A stretch of DNA of 64,000 nt from contig OZ038479.1 of the NCBI GenBank assembly GCA_964036315.1, positions 61,928,804-61,992,803 on the forward strand, read 5' to 3'. Made by a program: the position numbers and the translations under genes. A model generated the notes under the pieces. That model did not search any database, was not told where the DNA came from, and was given only the letters and a program-made list of their open reading frames with translations. Source of the DNA: Acanthosepion esculentum. Lineage: Eukaryota > Mollusca > Cephalopoda > Sepiida > Sepiidae. Position 1 is the stretch's first letter. Each line of letters begins with the position of its first letter. Shown here piece after piece: positions 1 through 12,582 of this stretch.

Positions 1-2254
1 GTGCTAGGAACGATTAAAAAATGTAAAAGAAAATACCCCAAAAATACTTTGATCTTACCTTTTTAGTAATAACATGAACATTTAGACGATAAAATTTTGT
101 TTTCGTCAAGTTTGGCGTCTTTTTCATCATGCTATGCTCTTTTTTTAGCGATCTTATGGAGGTACCTAAGTTAATCAACACAGTTTCTAGAAAGTTAGGT
201 TTGCGTACGCTGCCACAATTAAATGTGGTAACTATTTGTTACCTTTATAAATCTATTTTGTTGATACTTTTTATATAGCTTCTTTTTTTAAATTGTCACG
301 TTAATTCAGGATGTACGAATCGTGACTCTACAGGTCCCTTTTATGTATTGTGTGTGATTTTCTGAAAAAGATTCCGTTGCCTTCTCCACATAAATTGCTC
401 AGTTATTGAAATAAAGCCATTTTATGTATTGAAACTGATAATGGCCTTAGCATTTAGATACTAGCATTTGAATAATGGGAAGTCAAGCAAGACATTTTAA
501 TCGTATGTTGATATAGAATTTTAAATTCTACTCAACAATAAAACAGAATTATGGATACGTAATAAACAAACAAAAAACATCGGAAGCGGTTATGTATAGA
601 ATAAAATATAAAATAGGACATACACATCAGTAGCAGTCACTGTAAGTGCACTGATCGACAAAGGTCTTTCTAACGCCTTCCGTGACGACCATGAATACAC
701 TATTCACTGTCATATCTTACCTGCAAATTCCTCTCTGCACCTGTTCATTTCCTATCCACTGGATACTAATGGGTTAACCTCTTTCTTCATCTGTTATCCT
801 TTCTTCTTCATCAATGTAAAAATTCGAAAGTCTGGTTAAAAGTTATTTATAACAATGTACCAAAATTGAAAGTGAAAATATTAGTCACACTATTCACGCG
901 TATGTACAAGTGTGGTGGGAGGATTTCACCAGAGAAATTGTCTGAAATGGTATATTTTGAATATCTCAAAAACTGGTTGTAGGCCCTTGTATGTTGGCAA
1001 TCAAAAGCGTTACTTAATTCACACGCATAAAAATACTCTCCTATGGAGTGACTGTCAGAAAGAAGTCATTGGGTGATTTTGTGTAACTATCGTTGTTCGC
1101 ATACGCATGAAATTTCATTTTCTTGAAATTGAGACATTTCTTGGCAGAAATTATCTGATTTATTAAAAAGACTTTAGACGATAATTCAAGGAGCAAAATA
1201 GGGACAATAGGGTTGCAAAAAAGAAAAAAGTGAATGACAATGCGAAAAAAGAAGAATCTACGGACCGATGGGAAAGTATCCAGCCATTCTAATTACTATC
1301 TTGTCTGACCTTCATTTGTGTTTTGTGTAGTAGTCTATCAGTATGCAATCCAAATAGAATTTAGAATTGTCTCCTTGCAACTTTTTCAAAGGGAAGAGAT
1401 TTTAGACGATCCAAAATGTAGTACTTTCAAGTGAATCAAGGTGACATTATAGGCTACTTTTCGTTGATATTCATTGGCTGGATCATTTCTGCACAGAACT
1501 ATATCAAAAAGATTCTGTCCTGCTCGAAAAATCAGTCGACGAATGTATTTCTGAAATATATGGCTTTTAAAGCAAACAAATGCAAGATCCCCTCTGGAAG
1601 AGTGGTTGAAATGTAAATTCTAAATCGTTAAACGAAGTACACTAATTCATGGCAAAATATCCAAACCAATTAAATATCAGAACATGCGGCCAACTCTTTC
1701 ACAGTGTATGTGCATTTGGCAAAATAATTGTCGGTTTCTCGTTATCAACAAATTTGCCAAATAGCCAAAGTGAGTGTATTGTTGCTTACGTTTTCTTCAA
1801 CATAATCCTGTCGTTTATCGCAAGGGTAGTTTCCAGGTAACGTCTTTCCTAAACGTAAATGCTCCTATACAATATTTACCACCTCTAAGTCAACACTTTT
1901 GCGATAACAGATCTTCGTTGTAATCTATTATCGATAGTTTACCATCAAAAACGAACAAATTAGGAAATAAACATTGTCAGAAGGGTTTTCGTTTCTCTGT
2001 CCATATACCTCACACCCTAACCCAAACAACAATTGACAATCACCAAGAAATATACCCCGCTCACGTCTTACCAACATGCTCAAAAAGAAGGCCACCTTTG
2101 ACAAGAGCTCCACACGACAGCCATCCTTATTAAATACCATTTGTTACAGATGGGGAGTTGTCTTAGAAAAAAATACGCAGCTGTGTGCCAGGGGATTTCC
2201 AGGATAAAGAGAAAATTTAATGAGCGAGTGAAGGCTTAGAAATCAGGAACCAAA
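1..2254. other. AT-rich sequence, nothing recognised
   Basis: I see no gene, RNA gene or mobile element here. The open frames are short (about 60-70 codons), overlap on both strands and show no motif. It reads as intergenic or intronic DNA. Confidence 0.5.
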
Positions 2255-2900
2255 TTGGAAAGAGAAGTCTTCCAGGTCAGAATGGTACGAAAAAGTCTGC
2301 ATAAGAAGAGGGAAAATTCATGCAAATTTATGCAAATCGATTTGCTGGCTAAAATACCAGACCTTAATTATCCATTAGTGATCCGTACGTGTCTGCCTGT
2401 CTGTGTCCATTTTGTTTGTCCGGTGATGACGTCAGTGGTTGTCAATGGCAGGAAATTGAGAAATAAATTGTGTATGTGAGAGTAAGAGAGAAGGAGGGGA
2501 AATAGAGAATAGGAAATCATTGGAAAATATAGGAAAAGACAATAATTCGAAGATGTAAAATAGAGGAGCAGATGAGAAAAACTGAGAAAGAGAATCTAAA
2601 AGATCGAAAGAAGGAAATGAAACAAGGAGCAATGGAGACGGCAAGTTTTAATCGTGAAAATAAGACAGAAAGGGAGATTGTTGGGACATTATCACATATG
2701 CAAAGAATGAAAAGAGGAACGAAAAAGTTATTCAAGAGAAAATATGGAAAAATATTAGCTAAAAAAGGAAATTCTTCGGAGAGAAAAAATTGAATGTAAA
2801 AACAAAGATAAACTAGAAAAAAATGGAAAGAAGCGAATAGATTGTGGAAGGGTTAAAGTGAAAATAGGAAAAACATTAGCACATTTGATGGTCAATTTTT
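2255..2900. repeat. Purine-rich strand-asymmetric block
   Basis: The + strand is dominated by A and G (runs such as GAAAGAAGGAAATGAAACAAGG) with few pyrimidines, most strongly from 2480. Apparent reading frames on both strands are low-complexity (Lys/Glu/Arg on +, Phe/Ser/Leu on -) and follow from composition. It is probably a decayed purine-rich simple repeat. Confidence 0.55.
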
Positions 2901-3589
2901 AACTTTGTTTAAATTATTATCATAAATATTATATAAAATTTGTAAGTCACTGGGTTGCCTGTTTGAACCATTTATTCTGTTTTAGTTTACTAAATTACGT
3001 GTTGTAATGTGTGTGTATGGCTGGGAATTTATTGAGGCCATGTCTTTGGGAAAGAAATGAATTTTAAATAAAACTCGCGGTAGACCAGTTCTAAAATATC
3101 TCGTATTGTTTTGATGTCATTTAAGTAAAAATATAAAGGTGCTGCGAGACTTTCTTGTTAAAGAATGTGGGAAGATAGTGAATGAAAAATAGGCTGAATA
3201 CCAAGCAGTGTTATAAAAGATCGGATTGGCACAATGTAGTGTGTTCAGTTGGTACAAATATATAAACATATCTAAAAAGTAAATTCTGCAAACCATATCA
3301 GATGAGATCACTTGTCACTCTTTATTGATAATCCTTGATTAATGAATAATTTTTCATGCCGGAATGTGACCTCTTTTCCTACTATTACATCAAACATTTA
3401 AAATATTGGAGCGATTTTCTACGTTCTCTCATCACGAGTTGAAGATTAGGGAATTCAAACACTTGTTTTTCTTCCAAACTGACCTCGATTCGATTCATTC
3501 TTAGTAACGAGATAAAACCATTTTCAAGGGTAAAATTAATAATTACACTATCTTGAAGTTGCTTTTGGGACAAATTCTTTTGCAGGGAT

Positions 3590-4290
3590 TAGCTTTAAAG
3601 AAAAACAGAATAAGATTAGTTAAAGTGAAAATATTCACAAAAGGCGTTGATGAAAGTGATGAAAGAGAGCAAAGACAAAAAAGATTTAAGACAGGTGGGA
3701 GGGAGAGGAAAACAGAAAGAGGAAGTGAAATACTGTCAGAAAGACAAAGAAACAAGAAAATAAAATTCAAAGAGAAGAAACAGTGTCGTGATAAGTTATG
3801 CATAAGTAAAAAAAAAAGCGTAAGTGAAAGATAAAAAAGAAAAAGATTGTGTATAGAAAAGGGGGAAATGAAAAAAGAACCATAATAGTGATAGAAAGGG
3901 GGACAAATAACAAAAAGATTGCTATGTTTGGAAACGGAGGCGAAATAAGACATTAAAAATAAATAGAGAAAGACAAAGACTTAAAAACTCAAGATAAAAG
4001 AATAAGAAAAAGAGAATGAGTTAAACTATCCACCTGTGAAAAATAAAAATAGTGATCATTTTAGAGAGAGAAATAGAAAAAAGGGGAAATCGAAATATGG
4101 GCTGTTGAAAAGAAAATAAGAAAAGTAAAGATTACAAAGAGATAATCGAAAAGAAATGATGAAAATTGAGGCGAAATGCTAAAATGAAAGCAGAAAATAC
4201 ATATCAAGAGAGTAAAGGGAAGAAAATCGTAAGAAAAGAAAGATAAATAGCGACAGATGAGAAAGAGAGAGAGACATAGCAAGAACTGAT
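3590..4290. repeat. Purine-rich strand-asymmetric block, long
   Basis: About 700 bp of nearly continuous purine on the + strand, with interspersed GAGAAAGA- and AAAAGA-type words. The 136-codon minus frame and 93-codon plus frame across it are compositional artefacts (Phe/Ser/Leu and Lys/Glu/Arg). Similar blocks with the opposite sense occur at 32.2, 38.8 and 49.1 kb. A polypurine tract of this length can adopt triplex structure; that is a general property, not shown here. Confidence 0.6.
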
Positions 4291-5445
4291 GTATTATATT
4301 CTCTCGGCTGTAGACAGACATTCTGGTCACGAATTTACGACATTCATGTCGTGGATGACAAGAATAAAGACGTCAGATTGGTCAGGGCGTGGGAGACAAA
4401 CAAAAAATAATGAGCCTATAACTGAATGATTTTCGAAAATAAGCAGAAGGCCATGGGGGCCAAAGCCGTTAACAGGGAACAACAGGACAGATATCCACTC
4501 ACAGATGGAAGGCAAGATGAAAAGAAAAGAGTAAGAAAGACATCTTTAATAGCGCCAGACAAGAAAACAAGAACGATTAAAAAGATGAACCAATGAAACG
4601 CATTCATTCGTTTTTCAATTGTTCTTGGTTTTTGTTTGGTGGTGGTTACAGGAGCGTGTTCAGGATTAGATTGAAATTCGGGATTTTGATAAGCTGGAGA
4701 AGGGACTCTCTTGAAGAATGTATCAATAAGATATTAAACCAAAATGAACACTTACAATAGGTATCTAAATGCACTTATAGTGATATACTCACGCTTTATT
4801 TGCTTGAAAGCGCGTATACAATTTAAACACAGCTGTTCTGAAACGAAGTATTAGATTGCGCGGTATTAAATGTATTTTGAGTCAAAACATTCATTTAATC
4901 AATGTTTCCTGCAGTTTTCTTCCAGCGTAAGTAAGATATTTACTTAATCAAAAATTAATTTTACAATAAACTTAATAGTTTCATATTTCTACACGCTTAG
5001 AGAATATTCCGTTACGCACGAAAAGGATATGTAAGAGAAATAGTTATTGATTAAAAGTGGATGCTTCAAAATCTTATAAGTCAAGGATGTACAACTTTTG
5101 TGGACCGTGTCGTGTGAGCAGAATTGGACTATCTCTATTCCCCAGGCTAGTCTGTTTCTTTTTTACGTGTTGACGTTCAAATTCTGAAAGATTTGACCGT
5201 TTTCGGATTTTGCCTAACCAATGCATTCTACAGTTCATTTTTATAACTAAATTAGGTCATCTTGGTTTGTTTTAAAAGATCTCATTTCCTGGACGAAATC
5301 TCTGAAATCATCTCTGTATAGTTATGATATTAACAATACTATTATCAAATTCCAAGCTGACGTCTCGCTTAGCTATTGTTGCCTAATTTTAACTGATATG
5401 AGCAATCAACATTGTTATTTTGTAGAGGCTACGAATAAAATTTTG
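4291..5445. other. AT-rich sequence, nothing recognised
   Basis: No supported gene or repeat. It ends at the left target-site duplication of the SINE at 5461. Confidence 0.5.
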
Positions 5446-5460
5446 AATTTCAGGTAGTTT

Positions 5461-5969
5461 GGTTTGGTTTACGGCATGTCAACCTCAATGGGTTATTTAA
5501 TACCGACAAAATTTTATTTGCTGGTAATATTTTTTTTCTCAAAACTGTATTTCTCGTGATATTTTTCCTTCCAAAGATATATAGCTGGTAATACTCCACC
5601 CCCTCACAAAAAATGTGTAGTTGGTAATATTTTTCCAGAAATACATAGTTGATAATATTTTTTTCCAAAAATGTATTGCTGCTAATAATCTCTTCGAAAA
5701 TCCATTGTTGGCAACACTTCTTTACAAAGTGTTTCTCGTATTAAAACCTATTTTTAAACTTTCAGTTTTTCAACCCCAGTTTGGGGGTTAATTATTTGCC
5801 CATAGCTGGGACACTAACTGGTGCTACCACACCGGGTCATGATGGACCTGGCAACACCAGCAATTAAGTGGTTCCACGCTCCTCAAAACCCCCTGAAGCC
5901 TTGCTGTTGGACGTAGTTTATCGTCTTACCCAGAACGCGGATGTAGTTTATTGTCATACCCAGGACGGG
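5461..5969 (-). mobile_element. SINE copy, headless member of the 5S-headed family, with 15-bp TSDs
   Basis: A 509-bp element bounded by perfect direct repeats AATTTCAGGTAGTTT at 5446-5460 and 5970-5984, the mark of target-primed insertion. In minus orientation it starts with CTGGGTA-type repeats ending in AAACTACATCC, passes through a conserved block (GAGCGTGGAACCACTTAATTG, then the CCAGCTATGGGCAAATA region), then an imperfect tandem array of roughly 30-bp units built on TTACCAGCAATACATTTTT, and ends in GAGGTTGACATGCC plus an ACCAAACCAAAC tail. The same order is found at 58193-58705, where a 5S-derived head is still present. This copy lacks that head, so it is 5'-truncated or from a headless lineage. 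The tandem part has drifted and varies between the two copies. Confidence 0.85.
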
Positions 5970-5984
5970 AATTTCAGGTAGTTT

Positions 5985-7034
5985 TCAATGGAAAAATCAA
6001 AACTTTATATTTAACAGAACACATCTGCTCTGATTTTATTTACAATTTTTTCGGTATCTTGATTAAACGCCAAATTAAATGAGCTTCATATCAAATAAGC
6101 CAACAACGATTAAAATAATCTTGAATATTTTTATCAGAACAGAATCCGATAAATTCATGGAGATTGCAGATTTAAGAATAAAAGAAAAATCAAAGAAACA
6201 ATAAAAGGAAACAAAATGCATTGGAATAAAGAAGGAAATTACTAAAGACTGATTTAAAATTAATAAAACAGAGAGTGTTCGTATCGGCGAGGGCGATAAT
6301 ATTGGCAATGGCTTTCGATGTTCAGGGAAATGCATGTGGTCAGGCGTGTCACACACAACTGACCATTCAACCACGTCAAGACCTCTCATTGCTTTCTCTT
6401 TCCTCACCAAAAAAAAAAAACCCTGCCTTTCATTTATACTCAATAGTACATCTGTAGTCTCCTATTCCCAAATGACAAAGCTTCAATTTTGTGCGTCCCT
6501 CGCAATTAACGCCCAGCGTCAATTGCCATAAAGATGTCACCCAGCACCCGCATTGAAGACTTTCTGAGCATCCCAGCTATTCTATTGTGCATATGTGCCT
6601 TGACACTAAAATAGACGCAGTTGAGGGGGGGGGCAAATTCAACTGTGTGTTTTTTTTATAATGTAATGTAAATATAGATGGTTACTTTAATGAGATTTTC
6701 TTTAGAATTTTAATTTTTACGCAGTTGTCAGCTTCAATATGTATGAAATTTCCATCTAACAAATGGTGCAAAGGTAAATTTACTTCACGATTTAATTGGG
6801 CCATTTCGAAATTAGTGTTTTTAGAAAACCATAACCATCAAATTTTCCGAGACTGTATAATTGAACCTTGTCTTGTCCTTCATATGACAACTGCTTGCTT
6901 TACGATTACAAGGCCACTTAGTGTCGTCACTGCCATCATCATAAAAGAAGCAATCAGCAAAGAACTAAATTCTTGCATACGAGATAAAGTGCACGACGAC
7001 AAACTTAAATGGCACTGATCAAATTTCATGACAG
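5985..7034. other. AT-rich sequence, nothing recognised
   Basis: There is a G homopolymer near 6627 and otherwise unremarkable DNA. Short open frames at 6075-6531 and 6725-7018 have no recognisable domain. Confidence 0.45.
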
Positions 7035-7115
7035 AAGATATACACAATATATGTGCCGGAAGTTGGCGGTCGTGGCTCTCCACAATTTCAGAACGTTGCT
7101 GATTATGACTCTCCA
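7035..7115 (-). mobile_element. LINE 3'-end scrap, coding motif present twice
   Basis: The minus strand reads KLWRATTANF and, just upstream, LWRVIISNV, which resemble the extreme C-terminus (DRKLWRAMI...) of the LINE group seen at 36940-37045 and 56150-58192. The nucleotide core AATTGTGGAGAGYCAY occurs twice about 30 bp apart, so the segment looks tandemly duplicated. It is short and decayed and could be a chance resemblance; it is called on the shared nucleotide core. Confidence 0.4.
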
Positions 7116-7514
7116 CAATTTTCTGTCAAATTTCGGAATTATCGAATATTACTCTTTATGGTTTCCAAACAAGGAGTCTTTTTACACATAGCAATAGACG
7201 CTCAGTTTTATAACAATACCAATTCCGAAGGAAAGGATAAAACAAATATTTACACTACAAAAATAGAATGAAATTTAATTCTTCGGTTGTTACTGCCTCA
7301 ACAAATAAATCCTATTCTTTCTTTGTTTGACTGATATAATTCTAATAGCGATTGGTTTCTAATAGTAGAGTGATGATGAAAACTGTATATATTAGAGTCA
7401 TTGTGTCTTCAGCTCTTATTAGATTGATGAAATTTCAAGTAAGTTTTTTTTTTCTATTTTTCATTAAATAACCCATATAAACATACACTCACTCATATAA
7501 TCATGTAATTTGAA

Positions 7515-7705
7515 TATTTTATATATGGGAAGCAACCTTTCTTTTATACATGTTTTATTGAATATGATATGAAGTTTAAGTTTTTCTAATGATTTTTACA
7601 TTTCTCCCTTTTGGAGGTGAGCTAACAGTGCATAAATTGTCTGTAATGATGGTCTCAAGCGCTTTTGACGAATTCATTAGCCATTTTCCAAGGATTTGTT
7701 TTCTA
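7515..7705 (-). mobile_element. Decayed Penelope-like element 3' end
   Basis: On the + strand a GAAGCAACCTTTCTTTTATAC..TTTTATTGAATATGA segment is followed about 110 bp later by TCAAGCGCTTTTGACGA and TTAGCCATTTTCCAAGG. The order, spacing and words match the 3' ends of the Penelope-like copies at 15163-15605 and 39450-39891 (GAGCGCTTTCGGCTA, TTAGCCATTTTCAAGG). It has no coding sequence and is more diverged than the other three copies. Confidence 0.5.
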
Positions 7706-8459
7706 AGTTGTATTGCCTGGAAGTAGAAGTTCTAAGTTGTGCGAGAGAAATGCAGTTGTGATTTCATGTCTGCAGCAATTATTTAGTTATATGATAACAC
7801 TAAGGAATCGTATATCTCATGAAAAGGACATTTGTGGAATTTGATCCAACATACATCGACGCCTCCATTATGCACTGTCCCCACACGACACATCTGCATC
7901 TACTTTTTTCTTTTATTTCTACTCATCCCGAATAATACTGACCTTTGACCGCTGCGCAAGTATAATCCGTTTTGTGTTGAACAAAGAGAAGGAAAAGAAA
8001 AGCTTGTACAGTCACATGAGCAGTAAAGATTACTTGGTTTATTGTTATTTATTCATTACCTTATTAATTTGGAAAACAAACTGAATAAAAAGGAGGACAA
8101 AATGAACTCAGGTATTAAGAGCGGCCGATGTAAAAATAAAAACGGACAATTACATTTCTTTTCAACTGACGCCCACCAGAAAATACAAAAGTAAAAATGG
8201 ACACAAAAGTATGATGAGATAGAAATAGGCCCGGATCAAGACTTTGCTTTCCTGTAAACAAATACTTTGATAAAATTTATTTATTTCGTTATATAAAGAA
8301 AATTTTATAAAAAAAATTTGTACGCCTTTAAGAAAATAAAACTAAATTACTTGTAAAAGACATTTGAAAATAAGATTTTTCAAACATCCGTGCCTAAGTA
8401 AACTTCACAAGTACGTCTGACAATAGAGACGTTAAAGTTTGGAGAATGTGATATGTGCA

Positions 8460-8460
<1 letters not shown>
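7706..8460. other. AT-rich sequence, nothing recognised
   Basis: No motif, long frame or repeat recognised between the Penelope scrap and the (TA)n array at 8461. Confidence 0.45.

Positions 8461-8510
<50 letters not shown>
8461..8510. repeat. (TA)n microsatellite
   Basis: About 20 uninterrupted AT dinucleotides running into ACACAC. The frame through it (8453-8695) is an artefact. Confidence 0.95.
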
Positions 8511-9212
8511 TCACAAGTTTGATTAAAAAGAACCAACAAAATATATTTCATTTTTTATATTTTTCCAATTTTCGGATGTGTGGAGTATTGTGCTCAAAGT
8601 TGTGGATAAATTGTACGAAGTTCATTTTTTGTTCAAGTAATTTTGACTTTCATAGTCATTATCAAGAACCGATATGGTGTCTGTGCGGTAGTTAGTATTC
8701 TTTTGTCTTCGTCCTGGTATTATTTAGGAAGCTGGACATTTGAAATTGTCCAGCATAATGTCATGTATAACAGCTCTTGGGAACGAGACAGCTCAGAAAG
8801 AAAGATGCATTTATTGAATTTTATTTTATCAATTTATTTTAATACTAATATGCATATGATATAATTAATGCGCGTACATATATTAATATTTAAAAAATAA
8901 ATACATGGCATTCTTTTTGTGCGACCTTGTTCCGAATAGCCGTTACACATGACGTCACGTTATACCATTTCAAACGTCCCGATTACCAAATAATACCCGT
9001 ATGCAGACAAGGGAATTCTAACTACCACATCGGTTATCGATATTGACTGCGAAAGTCAAAGTGACTGAACAAAAATAAAATAGGAACTTTGGACAGTTTA
9101 TCCACAATATTGGGCTAATACTCAACCCATGATCCGAAGGTTAGAAAAATATCTTTAAAAAATTAAACAGGCCGACCTGGTCGGTTCTTTTTAACCAAAC
9201 TTGTTGCCTAAA
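8511..9212. other. AT-rich sequence, nothing recognised
   Basis: No supported feature. Open frames are short and without motifs. Confidence 0.45.
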
Positions 9213-9220
9213 TACACACA

Positions 9221-9269
<49 letters not shown>

Positions 9270-9278
9270 ACACACACT
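9213..9278. repeat. (CA)n microsatellite
   Basis: About 30 CA units with three CT interruptions. Confidence 0.95.
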
Positions 9279-9884
9279 ATTATCCGTTTTATGATAAACT
9301 CTAAATTCATAAAATGTCCCAAGGAGATATGTTGGCGTGCATTCATACAAAAATTCTTTAAATGTAGAAGTAATTTTTAAAAAGGCTATACTTTTACAAA
9401 GACTTAAATTGTCATAAACGCTTATAGTCAGTTTTTTTTACGCTTACAATGAGAGCTAATATTGGTAAAATGTAATGTTTTGTTACGATATTAATTTTAA
9501 AAAGGCACGAAACACGTGAGCACAAATACACAAAAAGGTAAAAGGAAAGTAACGAAACATATTGCACTGGCTTATATATAGGTTCTTAGATAAATTTGTG
9601 AACTGTAAATTATCAGGTTTTGTGGAGCGAGAGAGAGAGAGAGTGGAGTGGTTTCTCGATGCATGAAATATGCAATATTAGTGAAATATCGCTGATCTAA
9701 GAGATATAGCATTTCTATAGAAACTGGAAACTAATGCGAGCTTCAAATAATTAGTCCGAATAGTCCCATAGCAGAACTAATAATTAGGTTTCTAATAAAT
9801 ACAGCTTGAACCATAATCAGAGAGGAAATCGAGTAAGTAAAATGTAGTTTTGTTTGCTAGAGAATGAATCAGAGTCAGAATGCT

Positions 9885-10150
9885 ATTAGAACGAGCAGCA
9901 GATATACAGAAATAGCTATAAATGTGTTTCATAGATTAAACAAAATTATAAAGTATGACACAAAGAGCTTTTTGAAATGTTAGAAAAGTTTGATCTACAT
10001 GGGAAGGATATAATTCGCAATGTTTATTAGGTTGTATGCAAATAGATAAAGAATTAAGTTAGTGTATCAAAATAAAAAGCGGAGTGTGACAAGGATTTAT
10101 CTAAACTATTCAGCGAGATGACGCTAGAAAAATTAGAGTACCTACCAACA
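9885..10150 (+). mobile_element. LINE reverse-transcriptase fragment
   Basis: Broken + frames read FEMLEKFDLHGKDIIRN, then ECDKDLSKLFSEMTLEKLEYLP. These follow the palm region order of the group found on the minus strand at 56150-58192, where LLELLGKLDLFGK and the FTLYSEVILRELDVLPG region are readable. Upstream, MCFID-like and KAFDK-like remnants occur in shifted frames. The YxDD box is not retained. Stops and frameshifts make it dead, and both ends are truncated. Confidence 0.7.
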
Positions 10151-10224
10151 ATCTGCTTCACACATTTGTTCCTAATAAAAGCGTTAGCCTGAATCCAGGC
10201 AAAACAGGTTTAGAAATGGAAAAT

Positions 10225-10500
10225 ATTGAAACCTATTATTTATACTATTTACGTTCTGACTATTGTCCTCATCTTTTTTATTACAACGTTCAAGCCATCA
10301 TCAGATCCAGGTGACCTACAGAGAATTCCGAACTAAACCCTTTATTTAATCTACGGAGGTAGACTGTTCTCGCTCCACTACCCATGTCTAGGGATATCTC
10401 ATCACGTTCATTTTTTATTACCGTTCAGTTATTGCTCGCCCTGTTTCCACCTAGTCTAAGTACACACTGCGCGACCTAGGGATTGAACACACAATTATTA
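10225..10500 (-). mobile_element. SINE-type element with tRNA-like box B and degraded hammerhead-like motif
   Basis: The + strand contains TACTATTTACGTTCTGACTATTGTCCTCATCTT, then ATTACAACGTTCAAG, a TCATCAG at 10298-10304 and a GTAGACTGTTCTCGCTCCA block, in the same order as the element at 39906-40654 and, inverted, the one at 43860-44225. In minus orientation a box-B-like TGTTCAATCCCTAGG (10475-10489) lies on the 5' side, suggesting a pol III tRNA-type promoter. CTGATGA is intact but the expected stem and GAAAC that should follow it have been lost. Confidence 0.6.
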
Positions 10501-12268
10501 CGCAAAGCAAGAGCAAAGCGTAACATTTATGTGATATAGTTATACTATTTTAAATAGCGAAAATATCATTAAGAATTTTGTCAAATATTATTCTCTATAG
10601 CAATCAACATAATTGTTTTTGGTTCTAACTTTAAAAAAAAGAACGTTTAATTTTAATTTCTTCCTAAATAGACAAAGTACGTAACCTTTACTGTTGAGTT
10701 GTACAACAGACATTAAAATAATAATAAAAAAGTGGTTCTAGCAATGCTAATAGTTGCTAATTATTGGATATAAATAAATTCCTTATAAAAATGTTCTATT
10801 TATCAGTAATTTAGGTCTCTACATTTCCGGCTTCTATCAGGCCTATTATATGCTTTCCTATAATTTGGCAAAGTAAGACTCATTCAACTTCTGGGGATAT
10901 TGTGAATAAACATCGAAATAGTAGCAAAATTAATTTGTTAATGAAACAGTTTTCAGTGTTAACGTTACCCTTGATGACTTCCTGATGCAGAAAATTACAG
11001 TGATATTTTATTGGTAATGAATTTATGATAATTCAGGAAAAGGCCTGGGCTCGGAAACCACTTTCTGTCTTTAAGATTGTTAGATTATTCCTGTTTGACT
11101 CTTGATGTCTTGGTATCTTTTCCAATATGGGCGTTTAAAGCATTATACACATGTGTTTCGTTAAAATTCTCTTTAAATACATCCTTTCATCATTTTTAGA
11201 TCATCTGGAGAGGTTCATTGAAGTTATTTCAAGAAACCTCTGTAGATTTACATGTGCTATCTTTGCATACAAATAAAATAAATCGCTGTTAAGTTTATAC
11301 GTACTTGTACACACATGTGCAGATATTTTACATATGTTTATGCCTAAACAATCGGACACCCATAATTGTATGAAGTTTACATAGGTTTGTTCGTATTTTT
11401 CTCTTCCACTTCTACATGTTCCCGTGAATTATGTCCTTTTTGTTGTTGTCAACCACTTTTTTTTATTCAACTCATTTTTATATTATTGTTGTTAATCTTT
11501 ATATTTACTTGTTATTCATTATTTTTCTTTTACTTTCCCACTAGCCATCTTCCTTCACTCTTTTACTACCCGCCTTTTATAAAGGTTGTCAAATTCTCCG
11601 GTAAGCAAGACCTGGGCAAATCACATCTTTACAACTATCACATCTAATGTAAACATCATATTACAGTGGCGCCTGCTTATAATATATGTCCCCCCCCTAG
11701 CAGCTAATCAAATAGGAAAAAAGGATTTACTGAGGTTTCCTAGTCTGCTGTTTCTTTCTTCTGAATTTTGATGCATGTCAAATGAATCATTTGTATTCCT
11801 GTATAACAATTGTTTTATGGTGTAAGAAATTGGCATGAAGACCTTTGTCACGTTTCATCACCTCCGTGTAGCCCATTAGAGAAATGGTGAGAATCAAAAT
11901 GTTCCGGTTTAAACAAACTAAATAATTTATATAAAGATTTAGATGTTCATGACATTCTCGGCATTTTAAATAGGATAATGTTATTTTTAATTTGTCGTTC
12001 TTTGCAAAAGAGCGATTTTTTTTCAATTATGCAATTTTCACGTGGCAGTTTTATTTAAAAATTAATTTCTTAAAGAAAAATTAAGAAAAAATAAATTAGG
12101 AGTTAAAAAAAATAGTAATTATTCTCCGAAATCTACGATATTTCTATAAACATTCTCAGACACAACAAACAAAGTAAACAATGAAAAACTGGAAATGAAA
12201 GAAAAAAAAAAGTTTATGCAAATCTTGGAAACATTTTAGCTTTATTTATATAGATAACAGCAGTTTAT
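10501..12268. other. AT-rich sequence, nothing recognised
   Basis: The stretch contains only short frames without motifs; 11.37-11.65 kb is T-rich and gives a hydrophobic-looking but compositional frame. No repeat family recognised. Confidence 0.45.
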
Positions 12269-12273
12269 ACACG

Positions 12274-12310
<37 letters not shown>
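12269..12310. repeat. (CA)n/(TA)n microsatellite flush with a SINE
   Basis: ACGCGCGCACACAC followed by (TA)n. The SINE body starts immediately at 12311. Confidence 0.9.
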
Positions 12311-12582
12311 GACTCCCATCGAATCCAACGCAAGAGGGTCAAGCAGGTAAGTTCCTAGGACCCGACAGCCAGATACCAGCACGAGATTTGATTATAGTCG
12401 TGAAGGTTTTGTGAAGAACCAACCATACTTTTTGAAGAGCCGAATACAGAGACCTGGTGCACTACCTGCCACAAGGTCCCCAAACGACACTCCGCTGATT
12501 TTGAATTTAGAGTTATCCTTCTCCTGGACCAGTTGTCATCCAAGGCTATAGAACCATGCTATTTAACCATAGCTGGAAGAAG
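12311..12582 (-). mobile_element. tRNA-type SINE body, head missing
   Basis: It aligns through its whole length with the SINE at 54599-55014: shared words include GAGGGYCAARCAG-like, GATTTGATTATAGT, CCACAAGGTCCCCAAACGAC, CCTTCTCCT.GACCAGTTG and CCAAGGCTATAGAACC. The tRNA-derived 5' head present in the 54.6-kb copy is absent, so this copy is 5'-truncated near 12582. Its 3' end is flush with the microsatellite. Confidence 0.85.

Noticed and set aside
3543..3953. 136-codon minus frame
   Set aside because: Opposite strand of a purine-rich block; low complexity, no motif.
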